Positions 32,956 through 41,436 of a DNA stretch of 64,000 nt are shown one piece after another. Position 1 is the stretch's first letter. The number at the start of each line of letters is the position of its first letter. Both the position numbers and the translations under genes were made by a program. The stretch covers positions 19,349-83,348 of the forward strand of contig NZ_BPQE01000033.1 of NCBI RefSeq assembly GCF_022179085.1, given 5' to 3'. A model generated the notes under the pieces. That model had not been told where the DNA came from and made no database searches. It was given only the letters and a program-made list of their open reading frames with translations. Origin of the DNA: Methylobacterium aerolatum. GTDB lineage: Bacteria > Pseudomonadota > Alphaproteobacteria > Rhizobiales > Beijerinckiaceae.

Positions 32956-33773
32956 CCGGCTCCGCGCGCCCCCGCCTGGAGGAAGTCCTGGGCGAAATCG
33001 GCCCGCTCACCGTGGCCGTCAGCGGCGGCGTCGACAGCCTGACCCTGGCCGCGCTGGCCCACCGCGTGCTCGGCCCGGCCGCGTCCATGGTCCACGCCGC
33101 CTCCCCCGCCGTCCCGGCCGAGGCGACGGCGCGGGTGCGGGCCGAGGCGGCCCGCGAGGGCTGGGACCTGACCGTCGTGGAGGCCGGCGAGTTCGCGGAC
33201 GACCGCTACCGGGCCAACCCGGTGAACCGCTGCTTCTTCTGCAAGACCAACCTCTACGGCACGATCCGCACCGTCACCGACCGGCAGATCGTCTCGGGCG
33301 CCAACCTCGACGACCTCGGCGAGTACCGGCCCGGTCTCGATGCCGCCCGCGAGCACGGGGTGCGCCACCCGTACGTCGAGGCCGCGATCGACAAGGCGTC
33401 CGTCCGGGCGCTCGCCCGCGACCTCGGGCTCGGCGACGTGGCGGAGTTGCCCTCGGCCCCCTGCCTGTCGAGCCGGGTCGAGACCGGCCTGCGGATCGAG
33501 CCGGAGACGCTGGCCTTCATCCACGCGGTGGAGGGGATGGTCGGCACCGCACTGGGGGCGAGCCATGCCCGGCAAGCCGTCCGCTGCCGGGTGCGGGCGG
33601 CGGGGGTGGTGATCGAACTCGATCCCGCAAGCCTCGATGCGCTGCAGGACGGAGCGCGGGAGGATCTCGCCCGGCGGATCGCGACTCTCGCTCCACCCCG
33701 TCTCGCGGAGAACGGCGTGCGCTTCCTTCCCTACAAGGTCGGCAGCGCCTTCCTCACCGGAGACGCCGCGTGA
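32952..33773 (+). CDS. larE: Pyridinium-3,5-biscarboxylate sulfurtransferase LarE
   Basis: LarE adds sulfur to the nickel-pincer precursor after adenylation. The 273-residue PP-loop ATPase has AVSGGVDSLTLAA near residue 22. Cysteines 94 and 97 (RCFFCK) and 171 (APCLSSR) form a three-Cys set, as in LarE proteins that hold an [4Fe-4S] cluster and turn over, whereas single-Cys types sacrifice their cysteine. That inference rests on the pattern only. It overlaps larC and is followed by larB after a repeat-filled 137-base gap. Confidence 0.9.
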   Translation: MTGSARPRLEEVLGEIGPLTVAVSGGVDSLTLAALAHRVLGPAASMVHAASPAVPAEATARVRAEAAREGWDLTVVEAGEFADDRYRANPVNRCFFCKTNLYGTIRTVTDRQIVSGANLDDLGEYRPGLDAAREHGVRHPYVEAAIDKASVRALARDLGLGDVAELPSAPCLSSRVETGLRIEPETLAFIHAVEGMVGTALGASHARQAVRCRVRAAGVVIELDPASLDALQDGAREDLARRIATLAPPRLAENGVRFLPYKVGSAFLTGDAA

Positions 33774-33788
33774 GGAGCACCAACTTTT

Positions 33789-33886
33789 GTCAGTGCGCGG
33801 GAAGCGAAGCAATTCCGGATAGCGGGCCCGTTCCAGGCGTCGCACATCCCTGGATTGCTTCACTGCCTTCGCAATGACGGCGTGAA
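33789..33886. repeat. Palindromic repeat, GAAGCAATCC family, copy 1
   Basis: The left arm has a GCGGGAAGCGAAGCAATTCC block and the right arm (33853-33884) GGATTGCTTCAC...TTCGCAATGACGG. The arms are inverted and imperfect. It fills most of the gap between larE and larB. Relatives lie at 35794, 38384, 47851 and 60345. Confidence 0.7.
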
Positions 33887-33910
33887 CGGATCGAGCGGGG
33901 TCAGACGACC

Positions 33911-34597
33911 GTGACGACCAAAGACGAATTCCTCCTGGATTTCGGCCGGGCCGAGCGGATCGGCCTGGAGGAGGCGATCTACTGCGCCGGCAAGTCGGCC
34001 GAGCAGATCGACGCCATCCTCGATGCGGCCGCCGAGCGGGGTGCCCGCTTCCTGCTGACGCGCCTCGACACGGCAAAGGTCGAGGCGCTGTCGGCGGCCC
34101 ATCGCCGCCGCCTCGACCATTGCCCGGTCTCGCGCACCGCCTTCTTCGGCGAGCCGCGCCCGGTGGAGGCGAAGGCCGCCGTCGCGGTCGTCGCGGCGGG
34201 GACCTCCGACGTACCCGTCGCGCGGGAGGCCCTGCGCACGCTCCACTACCAGGGCCGGGGCGCGACGCTCATCGCGGATGTCGGCGTCGCCGGGTTGTGG
34301 CGGCTGACGCAGCGGGTCGAGGACATCCGCGCCCACCCGGTCGTGATCGTGGCGGCGGGGATGGATGCGGCGTTGCCGAGCGTGGTGGGCGGCCTCGTCG
34401 CCTCGCCGGTGATCGCGGTGCCGACCTCCGTCGGCTACGGCGTCGCGGAGGGCGGGCACACGGCCCTGAACTCCGTGCTCGCGAGCTGTGCCCCCGGCAT
34501 CACCGTCGTGAACATCGACAACGGCTACGGAGCCGCCTGCGCGGCCCTGCGCCTGCTCCACGCGGCCGAGCGGCTGGTCCGCCCGGCCGAACGATGA
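33911..34597 (+). CDS. larB: Pyridinium-3,5-biscarboxylate synthase LarB
   Basis: LarB carboxylates the pyridinium ring of nicotinic acid adenine dinucleotide and cleaves its phosphoanhydride to start nickel-pincer cofactor synthesis. The 228-residue protein has the PurE-like C-terminal half with VVAAGTSDVPVA, AAGMDAALPSVVGGL and PTSVGYGVAEGGHTALNSVL, plus the Cys in LASCAPG. A GTG start is used; no nearer ATG exists. It completes larC-larE-larB on one strand. No larA is found in this window. Confidence 0.92.
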   Translation: MTTKDEFLLDFGRAERIGLEEAIYCAGKSAEQIDAILDAAAERGARFLLTRLDTAKVEALSAAHRRRLDHCPVSRTAFFGEPRPVEAKAAVAVVAAGTSDVPVAREALRTLHYQGRGATLIADVGVAGLWRLTQRVEDIRAHPVVIVAAGMDAALPSVVGGLVASPVIAVPTSVGYGVAEGGHTALNSVLASCAPGITVVNIDNGYGAACAALRLLHAAERLVRPAER

Positions 34598-34674
34598 CGC
34601 CCCCCGGTCGTTGATCCCGAGACGGCCCGGAGCGCCCCGATGACTTGCCCCCGACAATCCTCAAGGAGACGGAC

Positions 34675-35784
34675 ATGGAACGCCGCGACTTCCTCAAGGG
34701 CGCTGCCCTCGGCGCCGGCCTCGCCGCCGCGAGCCCTGCGGGTGCTGCCGTGAGCGACCCCGGCCTGCCCAACACCCGGCCGCAGGATCCGGCGGATCTG
34801 CCCTTCGTCACCGATGCGGGCGAGCGCCGGGGCGAAATGCTGTACCGGCCGTTCGGGAACACGTCGGAAAAGATCTCCGCCATCGGCATGGGTGGGTTCC
34901 ACCTCGGCAAAAGCGCGGTCACCGACGACGAGGCCACCCGGCTGATCCATGCCGGGATCGACCGCGGCATCACCTTCATGGACAATTGCTGGGACTACAA
35001 CCAGGGCCGCTCCGAGGAGCGGATGGGCATCGCCCTGGAGCAGAACGGGTACCGCAACAAGGTCTTCCTGATGTCCAAGATGGACGGGCGGACCAAGGAG
35101 GAGGCCCTCAAGCAGATCGAGCAGTCCCTCCGGCGGCTCCGCACCGACCACATCGACCTCGTGCAGCACCACGAGATCCTGCGCTACGACGATCCCGACC
35201 GGGTCTTCGCCGAGGGCGGCGCCATGGAAGGCTTCATGGAAGCCAAGAAGCAGGGCAAGCTTCGCTACATCGGCTTTACCGGCCACAAGGACCCACGCAT
35301 CCACCTGCAGATGCTCTCCGTGGCCCAGGAGCGGGGCTTCCACTTCGATTCCTGCCAGATGCCGGTCAACGTGATGGACGCGCATTTCCGCTCGTTCAGC
35401 CACCTCGTCCTGCCGCATCTGGTCCGCGAAGGCATCGCGCCGCTCGCCATGAAGACCTTCGGCGACGGGGTGATCCTGAAGTCGGACGCGCCGATCAAGC
35501 CGATCGAGTACCTGCACTTCTCCCTGAACCTGCCGGTCTCGGTGGTGATCACCGGCATCCAGAACCAGCGCGACCTCGATCAGGCCTTCGAGGCGGTGAA
35601 GACCTTCAAGCCGATGGACAAGGCGACAGTGGCCGAGTTGCTCGCGCGCTCGAAGCCCTACGCGCTCGAAGGCAAGTACGAGCTGTTCAAGACCAGCGCG
35701 ACCTTCGACGGCACCGCCAAGAACGCCGCGTGGCTCGGCGAGGACGTGCAGGGCGTGAAGAAGCTCGCTCCGGTGATGGAGTAG
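34675..35784 (+). CDS. Tat-exported aldo/keto reductase
   Basis: This 369-residue protein is an NAD(P)H-dependent oxidoreductase of the aldo/keto reductase superfamily. The start at 34675 follows AAGGAGAC and opens a canonical twin-arginine signal (ERRDFLKG, then a hydrophobic Ala/Gly run). The barrel shows the catalytic Asp and Tyr (DNCWDYNQ), Lys (LMSKMDG) and His (LVQHHEI). Export by Tat implies folding with cofactor before transport. It lies 77 bases behind larB on the same strand; a link to the Lar pathway is only positional. The substrate is unknown. Confidence 0.85.
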   Translation: MERRDFLKGAALGAGLAAASPAGAAVSDPGLPNTRPQDPADLPFVTDAGERRGEMLYRPFGNTSEKISAIGMGGFHLGKSAVTDDEATRLIHAGIDRGITFMDNCWDYNQGRSEERMGIALEQNGYRNKVFLMSKMDGRTKEEALKQIEQSLRRLRTDHIDLVQHHEILRYDDPDRVFAEGGAMEGFMEAKKQGKLRYIGFTGHKDPRIHLQMLSVAQERGFHFDSCQMPVNVMDAHFRSFSHLVLPHLVREGIAPLAMKTFGDGVILKSDAPIKPIEYLHFSLNLPVSVVITGIQNQRDLDQAFEAVKTFKPMDKATVAELLARSKPYALEGKYELFKTSATFDGTAKNAAWLGEDVQGVKKLAPVME

Positions 35785-35793
35785 GGGCACCGG

Positions 35794-35822
35794 CCGTCAC
35801 TGCGAACGCAGTGAGGCAATCC
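35794..35822. repeat. GAAGCAATCC-family repeat, one arm only
   Basis: This fragment carries the CACTGCGAACGCAGTG dyad and the GGCAATCC end, but no matching right arm is present. It is a truncated relative of the repeat at 33789. Confidence 0.5.
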
Positions 35823-35862
35823 ACGGTCGACGCAAGGGCTCAAGACGTGGCGCGGATGCGCT

Positions 35863-35945
35863 CTCCTCCCCTTGTGGGGAGGAGCGGGAGGTTGGGGGTG
35901 GGGCCGTCTGCACCACCCCTCACCCTCCCCACACGGGGGAGGGAG
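35863..35945. repeat. Palindromic interspersed repeat, CCTCCCC family, copy 3
   Basis: CTCCCCTTGTGGGGAG on the left and CCTCCCCACACGGGGGAGG on the right form inverted hairpins around a short centre. It is the shortest copy (83 bases) and sits between the aldo/keto reductase and phosphatase genes, in a 247-base gap with no gene. Confidence 0.75.
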
Positions 35946-36031
35946 CACGCGGTCATCCCCACAATGCCGTGGTCCCACTCGACCCGGCAGACGCTCACCC
36001 AGGACGGCATCACCATCGCGGCGTGAGGTGT

Positions 36032-36622
36032 TCACGCCGCCGCGGGCGTCGCATCCAGGTCGAGCTCGATGCTCGCGCAATTCTCCAGGAACGTCCCGGT
36101 CAGGTGGTAGAAGAACGTCCCGTGGCCCACCACGGCGATGGTCTTCTCCGGCCGCGCCCGCAGCCACTCGCGGAAGCCCGCCACGCGCCGGTCGAAAAGC
36201 GGGCGGGGCTCGATCGGCAGGCCGAAGGTGAGGGCGGCGCCCTCGTCGGCGTGCCACCAGACCTCCGGCAGGTGCCCGACATCGAGATGCGGGAACTCCG
36301 CCGCCAGCTCGGAGGCCGCCCGGCCGACGTCGCAGCTGCTCTCCTGGCACTCCCGGTGCAGCACCTCCACAAGGATGCGCGGCTCGGAGGGATGACCGTC
36401 GAACAGGATCGAAGCGGTCTGGATCGCCCGCGTCAGGGGAGAGACGACGACGAGCTCGAAGGGAATGTCCCTGAGCCGCCCCCGGGCCGCCTTCGCCTGC
36501 CCCTCGCCCCGGGGGGTGAGACGCGCATCGCGGTGGTTGGGGTCCTCCCCGGTCGCCCGGTGGGCGGCGTTAAAGGTCGATTCCCCGTGGCGGATGCAGA
36601 CGATGCGCGTTGTCGTTCCCAT
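36032..36622 (-). CDS. Histidine phosphatase (phosphoglycerate mutase-like)
   Basis: This 196-residue protein has the phosphohistidine motif VCIRHGESTFN at the N-terminus, the second-half Arg/Glu region and the C-terminal catalytic His in VVGHGTFFYHL. It belongs to the broad branch of phosphatases and mutases; substrate cannot be assigned. The ATG at 36622 is chosen because it starts directly at the conserved core; a longer frame from 36685 adds unrelated residues. It is on the minus strand, opposite to the upstream lar genes, and 43 bases downstream of the glyoxalase gene. Confidence 0.85.
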   Translation of the reverse strand: MGTTTRIVCIRHGESTFNAAHRATGEDPNHRDARLTPRGEGQAKAARGRLRDIPFELVVVSPLTRAIQTASILFDGHPSEPRILVEVLHRECQESSCDVGRAASELAAEFPHLDVGHLPEVWWHADEGAALTFGLPIEPRPLFDRRVAGFREWLRARPEKTIAVVGHGTFFYHLTGTFLENCASIELDLDATPAAA

Positions 36623-36665
36623 GGTACCTGAAGCTGGCCTGTCGAATGCGTGAATGGGCAATGGC

Positions 36666-37064
36666 TTACGCGAAGCGGCCGCCACGCTGGATGACCTCGA
36701 TCTTGTAGCCGTCGGGGTCGGTGGCGAAGAAGAACGTGGCGAGCGCCGTGTCGCCGTTCTTGAGGGTCTTGACGTCGGTGACCGTGAAACCGGCCGCCTT
36801 GTGGCGGGCGTGCTCCGCCTCCAGATCCTCCACCACGAAGGCGAGGTGCCCGTAGCCGTCGCCGATGTCGTAGGGCTTGTCCCCGCGATCCTTGTTGACC
36901 GTCAGCTCCAGCTCGAAGGGGGAGGACGGGTCCTTCATGTAGATCAGGGTGAAATCCGGGAAGTCGAAACGGTCGGACGGCTCCAGCCCGAAGGCGCGGG
37001 AGTAGTAGTCGCGGGAGCGCGCCTCGTCGCGGACGCGGATCATGCTGTGGACGGGCTTGGCCAT
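36666..37064 (-). CDS. gloA: Lactoylglutathione lyase (glyoxalase I)
   Basis: Glyoxalase I isomerises the hemithioacetal of methylglyoxal and glutathione to S-lactoylglutathione. The 132-residue VOC-fold protein has the expected metal ligands: His in PVHSMIRV, Glu in FELELT, His in YGHLAFVVED and Glu in YKIEVIQRGG. The start at 37064 gives the family's normal length. It sits between recF and the phosphatase on the same strand. Confidence 0.9.
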   Translation of the reverse strand: MAKPVHSMIRVRDEARSRDYYSRAFGLEPSDRFDFPDFTLIYMKDPSSPFELELTVNKDRGDKPYDIGDGYGHLAFVVEDLEAEHARHKAAGFTVTDVKTLKNGDTALATFFFATDPDGYKIEVIQRGGRFA

Positions 37065-37147
37065 GGTCAGAGGGATTCCGTGCTCGGGTCGGGCCTGATG
37101 TGGTGCGCCGGCGCCGGCGGGAAAGGGCATTTCGGGCACGCGGCCCG

Positions 37148-38290
37148 TCACTGGCCGATGCGCACCGTCTGGATCATGGCGCCGGCCGGCGCGAAGGCCT
37201 CCGGGTCCGTGCCCGTCATCCAGACCTGCCCCGAGAGGGCGTTCAGGGCCTCGAACAGGCCGAGGCGGCGGCGGGGATCGAGGTGCGCGGCCACCTCGTC
37301 GAGGAGGATCGCGGGCGCGATGCCGCTCATCGCCCGCACCAGCCGGGCGTGGGCCAGGACGAGGCCGATCAGCAGGGCCTTCTGCTCCCCCGTGGAGGCC
37401 GTGCCCGCCGGCACGTCCTTCGGCCCGTGGCGCACCACGAGGTCGCTGGTCTGCGGCCCGCTGAGGGTGCGCCCCGCCGCGCGGTCGCGGGGCCGCCCGT
37501 TGCGGAGCGCGAGGCGGAACCGGTCCTCGGCCTCGAGGGCGGGCCAGACCGCCACGAGGTCGTCGAGATCGCCTTCGAGCCGCACGGAGGCCCAGGGAAA
37601 GGGCTGCGCGTCGTCGCGGGTCTGGGCGATCAGCTGATCGAGCCGCTCCACCGTCTCGCGGCGGGCAAGCGCCACGGCGACGCCGAGTTCCGCGATCTCC
37701 CGCTCGATGGCGTCGAGCCAGCGGGCGTCCTGGCCCGGTTCCTCCAGCAGGCGGTTGCGGGAGCGCAGGGCCTTTTCCAGGGACGAGACTCGTGCCCCGT
37801 GGGCGGCATCGACGGCGAGCACCAGCCGGTCGAGGAAGCGGCGCCGGTCCCCCGCCGGGCCGCGGAACAGGGCGTCGAAATCGGGCGTCAGCCAGACCAC
37901 CCGGAAGAACTCGGCGAAGGCCACCGGCGAGGAGGCGGTGCCGCCGTCCACCCGGCAGAGGCGGCTGGCCCGCCCTTCGTAACCGGGCGGCTCCATCCCC
38001 GTGCCGAGGCGATGCTCGGCCCCGTCCCGGTCGAGGGTCAGGGACACGGCGAAGCCCCCCGGCCCGCCGGCCCGCGCCATGGCGGCGAACTCGGCCCGGC
38101 GCAGCCCCCGGCCGGGGGCGAAGAGGGAGACCGCTTCGAGGAGGTTCGTCTTGCCCGCCCCGTTCTCACCCACCAGGGCGACGAGGCGGGATTCCGGCTT
38201 CAGGTCGAGCTCGGCATGGTTGCGGAAGTCGCGGACGATCAGGCGGCTCAGGCGCTGGTCGGGAAGGGCCGGTCGTGGCGCGTCTGACAT
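37148..38290 (-). CDS. recF: DNA replication and repair protein RecF
   Basis: RecF is an SMC-like ATPase that works with RecO and RecR to load RecA at gaps. The 380-residue protein has Walker A ENGAGKTNLLEA near residue 42, the signature motif around ASTGEQKALLIGL and Walker B APAILLDEVAAHLD. The ATG at 38290 is used because upstream codons are not conserved. It is downstream of dnaN on the same strand, the usual arrangement. A 205-base gap with a repeat separates the two. Confidence 0.95.
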   Translation of the reverse strand: MSDAPRPALPDQRLSRLIVRDFRNHAELDLKPESRLVALVGENGAGKTNLLEAVSLFAPGRGLRRAEFAAMARAGGPGGFAVSLTLDRDGAEHRLGTGMEPPGYEGRASRLCRVDGGTASSPVAFAEFFRVVWLTPDFDALFRGPAGDRRRFLDRLVLAVDAAHGARVSSLEKALRSRNRLLEEPGQDARWLDAIEREIAELGVAVALARRETVERLDQLIAQTRDDAQPFPWASVRLEGDLDDLVAVWPALEAEDRFRLALRNGRPRDRAAGRTLSGPQTSDLVVRHGPKDVPAGTASTGEQKALLIGLVLAHARLVRAMSGIAPAILLDEVAAHLDPRRRLGLFEALNALSGQVWMTGTDPEAFAPAGAMIQTVRIGQ

Positions 38291-38383
38291 GCGGCGGGAA
38301 TCTGGGCCGGCTCGGGCGATCCTGTGCGGGAGAGACAGGCTGTAACGGCTGCGCGGGCGAACGCCAATGCGGCGCACCCACTC

Positions 38384-38481
38384 CGTCGTCGCGCGCGTCA
38401 GCGAAGCAAGCCAGGGCTGCGGCAAGCCGCCGGATGGCGCACTGTCCCTGGATTGCTTCGCTTCGCTCGCAAAGACGACGG
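38384..38481. repeat. Palindromic repeat, GAAGCAATCC family, copy 3
   Basis: CGTCGTCGCGCGCGTCAGCG starts the left arm and GGATTGCTTCGCTTCGCTCG with a closing GACGACGG ends the right arm. It occupies the gap between dnaN and recF. Confidence 0.7.
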
Positions 38482-38495
38482 CGGTGAGGAGCGCC

Positions 38496-39617
38496 CTAAA
38501 CCCGCATCGGCATCAGCACGTACAAGGCCGGGGCGCCCTCACGGTCCTGGATCAACGTCGGTGAGCCGGGGTCGGCGAGCTTGAACAGGGCCGTGTCGCC
38601 CTCCAGCTGGCCGGTGATGTCGAGGAGGTAGCGGGCGTTGAAGCCGATATCGAGCGCGCCGGCGCCGTAATCGACGTCGAGTTCCTCCGTCGCGCTGCCC
38701 GCGTCCGGGTTGGTCACCGACAGGGCGAGACGCCCCTCCGACAGGCCGAGCTTCACCGCCCGGCCGCGCTCGGAGGAGATGGTCGAAACGCGGTCCACCG
38801 CCTTGGCGAAGGCGTCGCGCTCCACGGTCAAGCGCTTGTCGTTGTTGGCCGGGATCACCCGCTGGTAGTCCGGGAAGGTGCCGTCGATCAGCTTGGAGAT
38901 CAGGGTCAGACCATCGGCGAAGCGCAGGCGGATCTTGGCGGGCGAGAGATCGACGCCCACCATCTCGCCGCCGTCGTCGAGGAGTTTCTGGATCTCGGCC
39001 ACGGCCTTGCGCGGCACGATCACCCCCGGCATCCCGGGGCTGCCCGCCGGGGCGGGAATCTCGACGCGGGCGAGGCGGTGGCCGTCCGTCGCCACCGCGC
39101 GCAGCATCGGCGCGCCGTCGGATTCGAGGACGTGCAGATAGATGCCGTTGAGGTAATAGCGCGTCTCCTCCGTGGAGATCGCGAACTGCGTCTTGTCGAT
39201 GAGGCGCTTCAGGTCGATGGCGGCGATCTCGAAGCCGTGCGGCATCTCGCCCGTGGCGAGATCGGGGAAATCCCCCTCCGGCAGGGCGCCGAGGGCGAAC
39301 CGGGAGCGGCCGGAGCGGATCGTCATCTGGCCGCCCTCGCCGCCGGTCTCCAACGAGACCTGGGCGCCGTCGGGCAGCTTGCGCACGATGTCGTAGAGGA
39401 CGTGCGCCGGCACCGTGGTCGCGCCGGGATCCGAGACGTCGGCCGGGATGCTCTCCGTCACCTCGATGTCGAGGTCGGTGGCCTTGAGCTGGAGGGCGGA
39501 TCCCTCGCTCCGGATCAGCACGTTCGACAGGATCGGAATGGTGTTGCGCCGCTCCACCACCCGGTGGACGTGGCCGAGCGACCTGAGGAGGGCCGCGCGC
39601 TCGACGATGACTCTCAT
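38496..39617 (-). CDS. dnaN: DNA polymerase III beta sliding clamp
   Basis: DnaN is the ring-shaped processivity clamp for the replicative polymerase and a hub for many partner proteins. The 373-residue protein has three repeated clamp domains and ends in the conserved ALYVLMPMRV. It precedes recF on the minus strand. The 210-base upstream gap contains a 9-bp hairpin (39674-39696) and presumably its promoter. Confidence 0.96.
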   Translation of the reverse strand: MRVIVERAALLRSLGHVHRVVERRNTIPILSNVLIRSEGSALQLKATDLDIEVTESIPADVSDPGATTVPAHVLYDIVRKLPDGAQVSLETGGEGGQMTIRSGRSRFALGALPEGDFPDLATGEMPHGFEIAAIDLKRLIDKTQFAISTEETRYYLNGIYLHVLESDGAPMLRAVATDGHRLARVEIPAPAGSPGMPGVIVPRKAVAEIQKLLDDGGEMVGVDLSPAKIRLRFADGLTLISKLIDGTFPDYQRVIPANNDKRLTVERDAFAKAVDRVSTISSERGRAVKLGLSEGRLALSVTNPDAGSATEELDVDYGAGALDIGFNARYLLDITGQLEGDTALFKLADPGSPTLIQDREGAPALYVLMPMRV

Positions 39618-39673
39618 CGGCTCACTCGAACTGTGGGGGGCCGCGGCGGCCCCTGGACGACGAGCCCCTCACC

Positions 39674-39696
39674 GACCTCCCGGCCATCGGGAGGTC
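39674..39696. terminator. Strong hairpin between fliO-like gene and dnaN
   Basis: GACCTCCCG-GCCAT-CGGGAGGTC is a perfect 9-bp stem. No T-run follows on either strand. It may be a factor-assisted terminator for the fliO-like gene or an element in the dnaN leader. Confidence 0.35.
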
Positions 39697-39827
39697 CCCC
39701 CTCGGGCCGGAGCGGCCCGCCGGGAGTGTCGTGAGAGGCCCAAGGCCGTTCAGCTTGGCGAAGGCCCAAGGCGAAGGCAAGGCCGCCGGGTGCGACTCGC
39801 ACAGGCGAGGCGGCCGCGGAGATGGTC

Positions 39828-41177
39828 TCAACCCTGCTTGTCGAGGGGACGGCCGAGGAGACGGGCGAATTCCGCCTCGATCTCCTCCACGGAGAACGGG
39901 TTGCCCGTCGCCTTCGCGTCGGACCGCGCGGGCTCGGGGCGGGGCGGGATCGGCGGCGCGGGCCGCTCGGCCTCCGGTTGGGGCCGGGCGGGGGGCGGCG
40001 TGAAGACGGGCGCCTTCGGGATCGGCGGCGGCGCGACGGGATTGGCCGGGGCCGCTTCGGCCGGGGCGAGCCGGGGGGGCGGCGGCGCCGTGGCGGTCGT
40101 CGGCGGAACGGGCGGAGCCGGTGGCGGGACGACCGGCGGCAGGACGAACGCCGGAGCCGGCGGCGGGACCTCCTGGGCGGGGGCCGCCGGGGCGGGCTCG
40201 GGGGTGGCGGGGGTGGCTGCGGTGTCCGTCCGGCGCCCGAAGGACGCCATCAGGGAGGCGAGGGTCTTCGCGGACGGCGCGGCGGCGGCCGGGGCGGGAG
40301 CCGCAACGGGGGCGGGCACCGGCGCAGGGCTTTGCGCGGGGGTCGGCGTGGGGGCCTCCGGCGGAGGGGTCACGGCCGAACTCGGCCGCGCGATCGCAGC
40401 CTGGAGCTGGCGGGCCATGTTCGACAGGACCGCCGGGTCGACGCTCCGGGGCTCGGCGGCGGGCGCCGGCGCGAGGCTTGGCATTGCCGGCGCTTCCGCG
40501 ACGGGGGGTGGGGGCGGCGCGGGCGCGGGCGCGGGCTCGGCCGCCGGGACGGCCGGACGCTGGCCACGCCCGCGCAGGAACGGCTCGCGGGCGGGCGGCG
40601 GCACGACATCGGGGGGCGGGGGCAGGTCGCGGCCGGGCTCGTCGCCGCCGATCAGGCTGGCGTCGAGGGGCAGGCGCACCGGCGGCGCGCTCATCGAGCC
40701 CGGCACGGGGGAGGGCACCACCACGGGCATCTCGAAGGGAGGAACGGTCCGCCCCCCCGCCCCCTCGGCGATCGCCCGGGGCGGCTCGGGCAGGCGCCCG
40801 GCCTCCGCGAGGGGATCGGGCAGGGGCTCCGCCACCGGCTCGGGCCGGAGGGTCGATTCCGGCAGCGGGCGCTGGCCGCGCTGGATGTTGCGCTCCACCA
40901 CCACGTCGTTCGGGCCGCCCACCAGCAGCAGGTGCTCCACGTTGTCCCGGCGTAGCAGGATCAACTGGCGGGCCCTGTCGAGCTCGTAGACGTCCACGAT
41001 GCCGAGGCGCGGCTGGCGCGCGCGGGCGCCCCGCGTCGCCAGCGCCGTGCCCCCGCCGGTCAGCCGCCGCACGAGCAGGACGATCGCGGCGAGCACCGTG
41101 AAGATGACCGCGAAGATGACGATGTACTGGATGATCGGTGAGCCGTCAGAGCCGAACACGGACCGGAGCCATGACAA
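39828..41177 (-). CDS. FliO-like flagellar export protein with long proline-rich region
   Basis: FliO is the small membrane protein that supports FliP assembly in the flagellar export gate. This 449-residue protein has one N-terminal helix (about residues 15-37) and a FliO-type domain with RQPRLGIVDVYELDRARQLI and LLVGGPNDVVVE, followed by a very Pro/Ala-rich stretch (residues ~115-420) and a short conserved C-terminus (NPFSVEEIEAEFARLLGRP). The start is TTG 41177 or GTG 41159; neither has a strong ribosome site. It is divergent from flgB across a region with two CtrA-type boxes. Confidence 0.75.
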   Translation of the reverse strand: MSWLRSVFGSDGSPIIQYIVIFAVIFTVLAAIVLLVRRLTGGGTALATRGARARQPRLGIVDVYELDRARQLILLRRDNVEHLLLVGGPNDVVVERNIQRGQRPLPESTLRPEPVAEPLPDPLAEAGRLPEPPRAIAEGAGGRTVPPFEMPVVVPSPVPGSMSAPPVRLPLDASLIGGDEPGRDLPPPPDVVPPPAREPFLRGRGQRPAVPAAEPAPAPAPPPPPVAEAPAMPSLAPAPAAEPRSVDPAVLSNMARQLQAAIARPSSAVTPPPEAPTPTPAQSPAPVPAPVAAPAPAAAAPSAKTLASLMASFGRRTDTAATPATPEPAPAAPAQEVPPPAPAFVLPPVVPPPAPPVPPTTATAPPPPRLAPAEAAPANPVAPPPIPKAPVFTPPPARPQPEAERPAPPIPPRPEPARSDAKATGNPFSVEEIEAEFARLLGRPLDKQG

Positions 41178-41262
41178 GGTTACGCACTCGCACGTTCGGC
41201 CCCCGGGACAGCGGTGGGCGGCTCCTAGATAACACGTGGGGCCCGCCGGAGGGCAGACGAAG

Positions 41263-41278
41263 TTAAGACTTCGTTAAC
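41263..41278. promoter_or_regulatory. CtrA-type box 1
   Basis: TTAA-N7-TTAAC, a perfect match to the alphaproteobacterial CtrA consensus. It lies 86 bases upstream of the fliO-like gene and 159 bases upstream of flgB, so either gene could be its target. Confidence 0.75.
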
Positions 41279-41360
41279 AGGTCGTTGCACGGCATCCGTC
41301 ACCGAGCCCCCTGGAACCGCCACCCGGAAAGCCAAACGGCGGGTACTTCCGGTTGCAACT

Positions 41361-41376
41361 TTAACGCGGCGTTAAC
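41361..41376. promoter_or_regulatory. CtrA-type box 2
   Basis: TTAA-N7-TTAAC, a second perfect match, 61 bases before the flgB start. This is the likely position for a CtrA-activated flagellar promoter. Confidence 0.8.
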
Positions 41377-41436
41377 CATGGGGGCGGCAGTTTTTGCCGG
41401 GCCCGGAGATGCCGGGTCCTGCCGCCGGAGGGGGCC

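Noticed and set aside
35964-36026. 20-codon frame after the repeat at 35863
   Set aside because: Too short, no ribosome site, no conserved features; may be a remnant but cannot be supported.
37148-39827. Replication origin near dnaN-recF
   Set aside because: No DnaA boxes or AT-rich unwinding region could be found, and dnaA is not present.
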